Shown: positions 44,845-52,175 of the stretch, piece after piece | Numbering within the stretch: the first letter of the stretch is position 1 | Layout: the number at the start of each line of letters is the position of its first letter | Assembly: GCA_965237785.1 (NCBI GenBank) | Contig: OZ250159.1 | Coordinates: 3,782,001-3,846,000 of the forward strand | Source of the DNA: UBA6522 sp965237785 | GTDB taxonomy: Bacteria; Pseudomonadota; Gammaproteobacteria; Steroidobacterales; Rariloculaceae | Length of the DNA: 64,000 nt | Reading direction: 5' to 3' | Position numbers and translations under genes: made by a program | The notes under the pieces: generated by a model | Told to the model about the DNA's origin: nothing | The model's database searches: none | The model's input: the letters and a program-made list of their open reading frames with translations, nothing else

Positions 44845-46082
44845 GTTCGCCGCCGCTCGACTGCGACGTACTCGTCGTCGGCGGCGGTCTGGTGGGGTCC
44901 ACGCTGGCCCACGCGCTGGCGCAGATACCCGTGGCGACGGTGCTGATCGAGGAGCGCGACCCGGGCCGTCTGGAGCAGCCCGGATTCGACAACCGCGCCA
45001 CCGCGCTCGCCAGCGGCAGTCAGCGGATTCTGCGCGGGCTCGACTTGTGGCGCGGCGTGGCGGCCGAAGCCCAACCCATCGTCGCCATCCACATTTCCGA
45101 GCGAGGCCGTTTCGGGGTATCGCGGATCGACGCCGCCCAGGAGCGCGTTGCCGCGTTGGGCTATACGGTGGAGAACCGGATATTGACCGGGGCGACCTGG
45201 CCGAAGCTCCGCGAGGCCGAATCGGTGACCTGCCTGGCGCCGGGCCGGCTGGAAGAGTTGGACGTCGAGGATTCGGGCGTGACCGCGCGGGTTGCCACGG
45301 AGGGTGCGAGCCGTACGGTTCGGGCACGGCTTGCGGTGGCCGCGGACGGGGCGCGCTCGCGGGTGCGCGAGGCATTGGGGATTGGCGTTCGCACCGATGA
45401 CTATGGCCAGAAGGCCGTCATCGTCAATTGCGGGACCGAGGTGGCTCACGGCGGCCGGGCGTTCGAGCGATTCACCCCGTCGGGTCCCATCGCCATGCTG
45501 CCGTTGCGGCGGGAACGCATGGCCGTGGTCTGGACGCTGTCCGGGGAGGCTGCGGACCGGACGATCGGACTCGACGATGCGGCGTTTCGCGCCGCGCTGC
45601 AGCGCGCCTTCGGATACCGGCTCGGGGGCATCGGTCATGTCGGCGCACGCAGCGCCTATCCGCTGTACCGGGTCCTGAGTGACTCGGCGACCGCGAAGCG
45701 CACGGTCCTGGTGGGCAATGCCGCGCTCAGTCTGCATCCGGTTGCGGGTCAGGGGTTCAACCTGGCGTTGCGGGATGTCGCCGCACTGGCCGAGGCGATC
45801 TGCGACGCCCGGCGCGCCGACGCGGCAGCCGACCCCGGGGCCGAGGCGCTGCTCGACGACTACCGCGGGTGGCGGGCGGCCGATCGGCGCCGCATCGCCG
45901 AATTCACCCATGGGCTGGTGCGACTGTTTGCCAGCGAAGCCGCGCCGCTGGCGCTCACCCGGGGTCTGGGGCTGATGGCTTTTGACCTCCTGCCCGGCGC
46001 CAAGGCCTGGCTCGCCCGCCAGGCCATGGGGCTTGGCGGCCGGGTTTCCCGCCTCGCCCGGGGATTGCGGTTGGCGCCGTGA
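44841..46082 (+). CDS. ubiH: UbiH-type 2-octaprenyl-6-methoxyphenol hydroxylase
   Basis: This 413-residue FAD monooxygenase acts in ubiquinone synthesis. The FAD-binding start is DVLVVGGGLVGSTLAHAL, with LAVAADGARSRVR and the second FAD motif VGNAALSLHPVAGQGFNLAL. The TTG at 44841 overlaps the pepP stop as TTGA; no better start lies between it and the FAD motif. Exact ring-position specificity is inferred from gene order. Confidence 0.92.
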   Translation: MSSPPLDCDVLVVGGGLVGSTLAHALAQIPVATVLIEERDPGRLEQPGFDNRATALASGSQRILRGLDLWRGVAAEAQPIVAIHISERGRFGVSRIDAAQERVAALGYTVENRILTGATWPKLREAESVTCLAPGRLEELDVEDSGVTARVATEGASRTVRARLAVAADGARSRVREALGIGVRTDDYGQKAVIVNCGTEVAHGGRAFERFTPSGPIAMLPLRRERMAVVWTLSGEAADRTIGLDDAAFRAALQRAFGYRLGGIGHVGARSAYPLYRVLSDSATAKRTVLVGNAALSLHPVAGQGFNLALRDVAALAEAICDARRADAAADPGAEALLDDYRGWRAADRRRIAEFTHGLVRLFASEAAPLALTRGLGLMAFDLLPGAKAWLARQAMGLGGRVSRLARGLRLAP

Positions 46083-47317
46083 GCGGATCGGCCCACCGGC
46101 AGCGCACGGTCGTCATCGCCGGCGGCGGCCCCGTGGGCCTCGCCCTGGCGGCGTTGCTCGGCCGCGCCGCCGAGGAGCTCGAAGTTCGCCTGTTCGAGCC
46201 GAGACCGGCGCCCCGTTGGAGCGCCGAGCGGATGGATCTCAGAGTCTATGCGCTGTCCCGCGCATCCCGGAACATCCTCGATTCGCTCGGTGCGTGGCAG
46301 GCGATCGAGGGCGCCCGCGCTTGCCCCTACCGGCGCATGCGGGTCTGGCATGGCGAGACGCCGGGCGGCGCCGGATCGCTGACGTTCGACAGCGCCGACA
46401 CCGGCGAACCGGATCTGGGGCACATCGTCGAGGATGTCCTGTGCCGGGACCGTATCCTGCGGGCGATGCCGCGCGCCAACGTACACATCGAGTTCGGAAC
46501 CAGGCTGACCGCGGCGCAGGCCGGCGACCGCGCCGTCACGGTCACCACGCAAACAGGCGAAACCGTCGCCGCCACGGCATTGATCGCCGCCGATGGCAGC
46601 GACTCGCCGGTGCGCGGCATGCTGAACCTGCCGGTGACCGAGGTTGCCTATGGCCAACGCGCACTGGTGACCCACGTCGCGACCTCGCAAGGCCACGACG
46701 AGACCGCCTGGCAACGGTTCCTGCCGGACGGGCCGCTGGCGTTTCTGCCGCTCACCGACGGGCGCAGTTCCGTGGTCTGGTCCACCCGGACCGATCGTGC
46801 CGAGGCGCTCTGCGAGGCAAGCGAGGCGGACTTTCTGAAGGAACTGCAGGCCGCAAGCGGCGGCGCACTGGGCAACATCCAGGACGCCGCCGAGCGGGTC
46901 AGCTTTCCGCTCCGGGCCGCGCATGCCCGGCAATATTGCCGCTCCAGGGTGGCGCTGGTAGGTGACGCGGCGCACACCGTGCATCCGCTGGCGGGACAGG
47001 GAATGAATCTCGGGCTCCTCGATGCGGCGGTCTTGGCGGAAGTCATCTCGGGCGCGCTGGTTCGGGAGGAAGACCCGGGCGATCTGCGGGTGCTGCGGCG
47101 CTACGAGCGCCGGCGCAAGGGCGAGAATCTCAAGATGCTCCTGGCCCTCGATGGCCTGAACCGGCTGTTCCGCAGTTCGGCGCCGCTCCTGCCGGAATTG
47201 CGTGCGATGGGGCTGAGCGCCGTCGACGCTGCGCCGCCGCTGAAGCGAGTGTTCATGCACGAGGCCCTGGGGCTGCGCGGCGACCTGCCCGAGGCGGCGC
47301 GGACCCGCGCCCGATAG
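46079..47317 (+). CDS. ubiI: UbiI/VisC-type ubiquinone hydroxylase
   Basis: This 412-residue FAD monooxygenase is paralogous to the preceding gene. Motifs are TVVIAGGGPVGLALAALLGR, LIAADGSDSPVR and VGDAAHTVHPLAGQGMNLGL. It starts with GTG overlapping the ubiH stop (GTGA). Position after pepP-ubiH suggests C5 hydroxylation of the ring, though UbiI, UbiL and UbiM types cannot be separated by eye. Confidence 0.9.
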   Translation: MSGSAHRQRTVVIAGGGPVGLALAALLGRAAEELEVRLFEPRPAPRWSAERMDLRVYALSRASRNILDSLGAWQAIEGARACPYRRMRVWHGETPGGAGSLTFDSADTGEPDLGHIVEDVLCRDRILRAMPRANVHIEFGTRLTAAQAGDRAVTVTTQTGETVAATALIAADGSDSPVRGMLNLPVTEVAYGQRALVTHVATSQGHDETAWQRFLPDGPLAFLPLTDGRSSVVWSTRTDRAEALCEASEADFLKELQAASGGALGNIQDAAERVSFPLRAAHARQYCRSRVALVGDAAHTVHPLAGQGMNLGLLDAAVLAEVISGALVREEDPGDLRVLRRYERRRKGENLKMLLALDGLNRLFRSSAPLLPELRAMGLSAVDAAPPLKRVFMHEALGLRGDLPEAARTRAR

Positions 47318-47355
47318 TGGTGCTTGCGGGCGTGGGTTTTCCGCGGAATGTGCGC

Positions 47356-47361
47356 TAGAAT
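47356..47361 (+). promoter_or_regulatory. -10 box of the gcv operon
   Basis: TAGAAT lies about 25 bases before the first riboswitch stem, so transcription would start just upstream of the aptamer. The -35 is poor (TTGCGG at 47324-47329 is too far, 26 bases). Confidence 0.4.
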
Positions 47362-47383
47362 GACGGCCTCAATCGAAACAACC

Positions 47384-47573
47384 TGTCGGAGAGACTTCGC
47401 TCAACGACCCGCTGCAGTGGGTGGATCGAGCGGAGCGCCGAAGGCGCAACCACCGCTTGGAAACGCTCAGGCAACCGGACGGCAGAATTGGATTGACTCT
47501 GGAGAGCGACCCGGCAGGGTCCACCGAAGGTGAGCGGCGCCATGCGCCTTATCTCTCAGGTAACAGGACAGAG
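47384..47573 (+). promoter_or_regulatory. Tandem glycine riboswitch
   Basis: Two glycine aptamers are recognisable. The first has CGGAGAGAC (47388-47395 region), CGCCGAAGGCGCAACC and ACGCTCAGGCAA; the second has CTCTGGAGAG, CACCGAAGGTGAGC and TCTCTCAGGTAACAGGACAG. The paired GGAGAG/CTCTCAGG elements and two CCGAAGG cores are the class signature. The riboswitch leads directly to a terminator and gcvT, so glycine presumably favours expression of its own degradation operon. Confidence 0.92.
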
Positions 47574-47607
47574 AAGCGGCGGACCTTGGGCCCGCCGCTT
47601 TTTTTTT
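47574..47607 (+). terminator. Intrinsic terminator in the riboswitch expression platform
   Basis: AAGCGGCGG (47574-47582) pairs with CCGCCGCTT (47592-47600), and nine Ts (47599-47607) follow at once. It is 14 bases before the gcvT ATG, so it must be conditional. Glycine binding would be expected to prevent its formation; the competing pairing was not worked out base by base. Confidence 0.88.
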
Positions 47608-47621
47608 GTCCGGAGGCCGCG

Positions 47622-48740
47622 ATGAGCGAACTTGAGCTGAAACGCACGCCGTTGTACGCGGCGCACGTCCGTGCCGGCGCCCGCATGGTGGGATTTGGCG
47701 GCTGGCACATGCCCGTGGCGTACGGTAGCCAGATCGACGAGCATCACGCCGTGCGCCGTGCGGCGGGCATTTTCGATGTCTCCCACATGACCATCGTGGA
47801 CATCGCCGGCTCCGGGGCAAAGCACTACCTGCAGCATGTACTCGCCAACGATGTCGTGAAGCTCGAGCGCCGGCGGGGCAACGTGGATTGCACGGCACTT
47901 TATTCCTGCATGCTGGACTCAAGCGGCGGGATTCTCGACGACCTCATCGTTTACCGGTTGGCCGACGGCGCCTACCGGCTCGTCGTCAACGCGGCCACGC
48001 GCGGCAAGGATCTGGCCTGGCTCGGTGAGCATGCCGACGGGCACGCCGTGGCGCTGCTGGAGCGGGACGACCTGGCCCTGCTCGCGGTCCAGGGTCCCGA
48101 GGCCCGGCAAGCCGCCGCACCGTTGCTCCCGGGCGGTTCCGCGGTCACCGAAATACCGCCGTTCACCGCCGTACGCAGCGGCGAGTGGCTGGCGGCGAGA
48201 ACGGGCTATACGGGCGAGGATGGACTGGAGATCATGCTTCCCCGCGACTCGGCGACGACGCTCTGGGACAAACTGCTGTCCGTGGGCGTCGTGCCCTGCG
48301 GATTGGGCGCCCGGGATACCTTGCGCCTGGAGGCGGGGTTGAACCTGTACGGGCAGGACATGGACGAGACCGTGACCCCCCTTGAGTGCGGGCTCGGGTG
48401 GACCGTGGATTTGAGCGGTCAACGAGCGTTCATTGGCCGCGACGCCGTTGAGGCGCGCCTGCGCGCGGGGGTTACCCGGCAGCAGGTCGGCTTGCTCCTG
48501 GAAGGCCGCGGCGTACTTCGAGCCGGCTACCGCATCGAGACCGAAGCCGGTGACGGGATGACGACCAGCGGCACCTTTTCACCGACTTTGGGCCGAGCCA
48601 TCGCCTTGGCCAGGATACGGGCCGGCGTCCCGGGCAACTGTCTTGTTTACATTCGGGGGCGCGAGTACCCTGCGCGCTGCGTGAAGCCACCGTTTGTACG
48701 AAATGGGGAAATCATGGTCGACCTGCAAGACGACCGTTGA
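47622..48740 (+). CDS. gcvT: Glycine cleavage system T protein (aminomethyltransferase)
   Basis: The 372-residue T protein releases ammonia and moves the C1 unit to tetrahydrofolate. It begins ELKRTPLYAAHVRAGARMVG and has FGGWHMPVAYGSQIDEHHAV, FDVSHMTIVDI, TGYTGEDGLEIMLP and LGARDTLRLEAGLNLYGQDM. The ATG follows GGAGG just after the riboswitch terminator. It is the first gene of gcvT-H-PA-PB. Confidence 0.97.
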   Translation: MSELELKRTPLYAAHVRAGARMVGFGGWHMPVAYGSQIDEHHAVRRAAGIFDVSHMTIVDIAGSGAKHYLQHVLANDVVKLERRRGNVDCTALYSCMLDSSGGILDDLIVYRLADGAYRLVVNAATRGKDLAWLGEHADGHAVALLERDDLALLAVQGPEARQAAAPLLPGGSAVTEIPPFTAVRSGEWLAARTGYTGEDGLEIMLPRDSATTLWDKLLSVGVVPCGLGARDTLRLEAGLNLYGQDMDETVTPLECGLGWTVDLSGQRAFIGRDAVEARLRAGVTRQQVGLLLEGRGVLRAGYRIETEAGDGMTTSGTFSPTLGRAIALARIRAGVPGNCLVYIRGREYPARCVKPPFVRNGEIMVDLQDDR

Positions 48741-48753
48741 GGAGAAACCTGTC

Positions 48754-49149
48754 ATGAGCGACATCCCAAGCGATTTGAGATACACCGGGGATCACGAGTG
48801 GGTCGGTGAGTTGGATGACGGCACCGTGGCCATCGGCGTAACCGACCACGCGCAAGCCGCGCTCGGCGATCTGGTGTTCGTGGAGTTGCCGGAGATGCAC
48901 AAGGATGTCGAACCCGGCGACGTCTGCGCGGTGGTGGAGTCGGTGAAGGCGGCCTCCGACGTATACAGCCCGATGGCCGGCAACATCTCCGGCGTCAACA
49001 TTGCGCTCGACGAATCGCCGGAACTGGTGAACTCGGACCCATACGGCGAGGGTTGGCTGTTCCGGATGACCCCGGCGTCGCCCGCCGAATTCGAACAACT
49101 TCTCGACGGCGAGGCCTACGAGCGCCTGCTGGCGGAATCCGGCGACTGA
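48754..49149 (+). CDS. gcvH: Glycine cleavage system H protein
   Basis: This 131-residue lipoyl carrier shuttles the aminomethyl group between P, T and L proteins. The lipoyl lysine is K65 in AVVESVKAASDVYSP. The start DLRYTGDHEWV is the family N-terminus, and a GGAG lies just before the ATG. It sits in the operon between gcvT and gcvPA. Confidence 0.97.
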   Translation: MSDIPSDLRYTGDHEWVGELDDGTVAIGVTDHAQAALGDLVFVELPEMHKDVEPGDVCAVVESVKAASDVYSPMAGNISGVNIALDESPELVNSDPYGEGWLFRMTPASPAEFEQLLDGEAYERLLAESGD

Positions 49150-49156
49150 GCCGCAC

Positions 49157-50533
49157 ATGCCGTTCATCCCCCACACCCGCGCCGATACCGATGCCATGCT
49201 GCGGGCGGTCGGGGCCGACGATGTCGAGGACCTCTTCGCGGAGATCCCCCCGGAGTTGAAGTGCGGCGGGCTTGAGGGTATCCCGGAGGCGCTGTCGGAA
49301 TCCGAGGCCGGACGGCTCATGCGCCGGCGGGCCGCCCGGGACGAGGTGGAGCTGAATTTTCTCGGCGCCGGCGCCTACGAGCACCACATTCCCGCAGCGG
49401 TATGGGCGCTGGCGACCCGCGGGGAATTCTACAGCGCGTATACGCCCTACCAGGCCGAGGCCAGTCAGGGCACGTTGCAGGTCATCTACGAATACCAGAC
49501 CATGATGGCCAGCCTGACCGGGCTCGAAGTGTCCAATGCGTCGCACTACGACGGCGCTTCAGCGCTGGCCGAAGCCATCCTGATGGCCGTCAGATACAAC
49601 CGCAAGTCCAGATCCCGGCGGGTCCTGCTTCCCCGCACGCTCCACCCCCACTACCGCGAGGTGGTCGAGTCGATTACCTCCACCCAGGGGATCGAACGGG
49701 TCGAGTTGCCGTACGACCCCGCCGGCGGGCAGACCGATACGCGCGCCCTGGACGAGTATGCCGGCGAAGACGTGACCGCCGTGGTGATCTCGCACCCCAA
49801 CGTATTCGGCGTCCTGGAACCCGTGGACGAGATGACGGACTGGGCGGCCGAGAACGGTGCGCTGGCCATCGGCGTGGTCAATCCCATGGCGCTGGGACTG
49901 CTCAAGCCCCCCGGCGAGTGGGGCCGCGAGGGGGCGTCGATCGCCTGCGGCGAGGGGCAACCCCTGGGCGTGCCGCTGAGTTCGGGGGGTCCGTACTTCG
50001 GCTTTCTCACTTGCCGGCAGGCGCTGGTGCGCCAACTCCCCGGCCGTCTGGCGGGCCGGACCGTGGACGTGGACGGCACGCCGGGGTTCACGCTCACCCT
50101 GCAGGCCCGCGAGCAGCACATTCGCCGTTCCCGGGCGACCTCCAATATCTGCACCAACCAGGGTCTGATGGTCACCGCCGCCACCATCTACATGAGCCTG
50201 ATTGGGCCGGAGGGCCTCAAGCGGGTTGCCGCCACGTGCCACGCGCGTACGGCCGCGCTGGCGGCGGGCGCCCGATCCATCCCGGGTGTGTCGGAGGTGT
50301 TCGCGTCGCCGCGGTTTCACGAAGTGGCGTTGCGCTTGCCGGTGTCGGCGGACCGCGTGCTCGCGGGTCTCCGCGGGCGGGGCATCCTCGGCGGCGTCAG
50401 CCTGGAGGACTGGTACCCGGAATTGAGCAACGTCCTGCTGGTATGCGCGACCGAGACGAAGACCGAGCAGGACATTCAGGCGTATGTCGAGGCGCTCCGC
50501 GGCGCCATTGAAACGACCGGAGGCGAACCGTGA
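49157..50533 (+). CDS. gcvPA: Glycine dehydrogenase (decarboxylating) subunit 1
   Basis: This 458-residue alpha subunit of the split P protein begins MPFIPHTRADTDAMLRAVG and has LEVSNASHYDGASALAEA and SIACGEGQPLGVPLSSGGPY. It contributes the PLP phosphate-binding side of the fold but not the lysine. Its stop overlaps gcvPB by 4 bases. Confidence 0.96.
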   Translation: MPFIPHTRADTDAMLRAVGADDVEDLFAEIPPELKCGGLEGIPEALSESEAGRLMRRRAARDEVELNFLGAGAYEHHIPAAVWALATRGEFYSAYTPYQAEASQGTLQVIYEYQTMMASLTGLEVSNASHYDGASALAEAILMAVRYNRKSRSRRVLLPRTLHPHYREVVESITSTQGIERVELPYDPAGGQTDTRALDEYAGEDVTAVVISHPNVFGVLEPVDEMTDWAAENGALAIGVVNPMALGLLKPPGEWGREGASIACGEGQPLGVPLSSGGPYFGFLTCRQALVRQLPGRLAGRTVDVDGTPGFTLTLQAREQHIRRSRATSNICTNQGLMVTAATIYMSLIGPEGLKRVAATCHARTAALAAGARSIPGVSEVFASPRFHEVALRLPVSADRVLAGLRGRGILGGVSLEDWYPELSNVLLVCATETKTEQDIQAYVEALRGAIETTGGEP

Positions 50534-51981
50534 CCGAACCGCTTATCTTCGAATTGGGGCGGCCGGGGCGCATGGCCGGCGCCCAGGTTCCCGGGGCCGA
50601 TGTTGCGGTCGACCTGCCGCGGGAGATGCTGCGCGAAACCCGGCCGCTGTTGCCCGAGGTCTCCGAACTGGATGCGGTGCGCCACTATACGCGGCTCTCC
50701 CAGCAGAACTTCTCCATCGACACGCAGTTCTACCCGCTGGGCTCGTGCACCATGAAGTACAACCCCAAGGGCTGCAACACGCTGGCCATGTTGCCGGGAT
50801 TCCTCGAGCGGCACCCGCTGGCCCCCGAGGATGTCTCCCAGGGCTATCTCGCCTGCATGCACGAGTTGCAGCAGTTGCTTTGCCGGGTCACCGGGATGCG
50901 GGCGTTCTCGCTCACGCCCATGGCCGGCGCCCAGGGTGAATTGTCCGGCGTGGCGATGATTCGCGCCTATCACCTGGACCGCGGCGATACCGAACGCACG
51001 GAAATTCTGGTCCCGGATGCGGCCCACGGAACCAATCCCGCCACCGCCGTCACGTGCGGCTTCACCGTTCGGGAATTGCCGACCGCGGCCGACGGCGATC
51101 TGGATATCGATGCCTTGCGCGAGCTTGTCGGCCCGCGCACCGCGGGCATCATGCTCACCAACCCCTCGACGCTCGGCGTATTCGAGCGCCGCATCGGCGA
51201 AGTACAGAGAATCGTGCACGACGCCGGCGGGCTGCTGTACTACGATGGCGCCAACCTGAATGCCATCCTCGGCAAGGTCCGGCCGGGCGATATGGGGTTC
51301 GACGTGATCCACATCAACCTGCACAAGACCTTCTCGACCCCCCACGGCGGCGGCGGTCCGGGATCCGGCGCGGTGGGCGTGGGCGAGCGGCTGGAACCCT
51401 ACCTGCCGACGCCGGTCGTCGGTGTGGGCGACGACGGCTACCGCTGGGTCGGCAGTCGCGAGCGGCCGAAGAGCATCGGCCGGCTGTCCGCCTTCATGGG
51501 CAACGCCGGTGTGCTGCTGCGAGCCTATATCTACATGCGTCTGCTCGGCCGGCTCGGAATGGAGCGGGTCGCCGACCATGCGGTACTGAACGCCAACTAC
51601 GTCATGGTCAGGTTGGTCGAGGCGGGATTCGATCTGGCGTTCCCCGATCGGCTGGCGTGCCACGAATTCGTCGTTACGCTCAAGCGGCAGGCCAGGGACC
51701 ACGGCCTCACGGCCATGAATCTGGCCAAGGCGCTGCTGGATCGGGGTTTCCATGCGCCGACCACCTATTTCCCCTTGCTGGTGCCGGAGTGCCTGCTCAT
51801 CGAACCCACCGAGACCGAGAGCAAGCAAACCCTGGACCGGTTCATCGACGCCATGGCGGATATCCTCGCGGAGGCGCAACGCGACCCGGAGCAGTGCAAG
51901 CGAGCCCCGCTCAAGATGCCCGTGCGCCGGCTCGACGATGTGCGTGCGGCGCGGCGTCCGGATCTGCGGTACCAACCGTAG
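50530..51981 (+). CDS. gcvPB: Glycine dehydrogenase (decarboxylating) subunit 2
   Basis: This 483-residue beta subunit of the split P protein carries the PLP lysine, K266, in INLHKTFSTPHGGGGPGSGA. Earlier motifs are FYPLGSCTMKYNPKGCN and LVPDAAHGTNPATA. The start is a GTG overlapping gcvPA (GTGA). Many gammaproteobacteria have a single fused GcvP, so the two-subunit form is a lineage marker. Confidence 0.97.
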   Translation: MTEPLIFELGRPGRMAGAQVPGADVAVDLPREMLRETRPLLPEVSELDAVRHYTRLSQQNFSIDTQFYPLGSCTMKYNPKGCNTLAMLPGFLERHPLAPEDVSQGYLACMHELQQLLCRVTGMRAFSLTPMAGAQGELSGVAMIRAYHLDRGDTERTEILVPDAAHGTNPATAVTCGFTVRELPTAADGDLDIDALRELVGPRTAGIMLTNPSTLGVFERRIGEVQRIVHDAGGLLYYDGANLNAILGKVRPGDMGFDVIHINLHKTFSTPHGGGGPGSGAVGVGERLEPYLPTPVVGVGDDGYRWVGSRERPKSIGRLSAFMGNAGVLLRAYIYMRLLGRLGMERVADHAVLNANYVMVRLVEAGFDLAFPDRLACHEFVVTLKRQARDHGLTAMNLAKALLDRGFHAPTTYFPLLVPECLLIEPTETESKQTLDRFIDAMADILAEAQRDPEQCKRAPLKMPVRRLDDVRAARRPDLRYQP

Positions 51982-51992
51982 CCTGACGTGGA

Positions 51993-52137
51993 GATGGGCG
52001 CGTGCGGATAGCCCTTGCGCGCTTAATCTCGCCCCGCCATCCCTGGCGGGGCTCGAATCGGGGGCTCGTCGCTCTTCGCCATCCCTGGCTCGCTCCTCGC
52101 CCACGACGCGCGCAAGGGCTATCCGCACGCACCCATC
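51993..52137. repeat. 145-bp element with 29-bp terminal inverted repeats
   Basis: The left arm (51993-52021) and right arm (52109-52137) are inverted copies of each other with 28 of 29 bases matching; the shared core includes GTGCGGATAGCCCTTGCGCG. The 87-base interior holds two imperfect copies of CGCCATCCCTGG. There is no ORF of its own and no convincing target-site duplication. It lies between gcvPB and the protease gene. A partial copy is at 9094-9129 and a 16-base match is at 12115-12130. It looks like a small non-autonomous repeat. Confidence 0.75.
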
Positions 52138-52175
52138 TTTGGCCAAGCGTTGGTCAAACGCATACAATTGCCACC

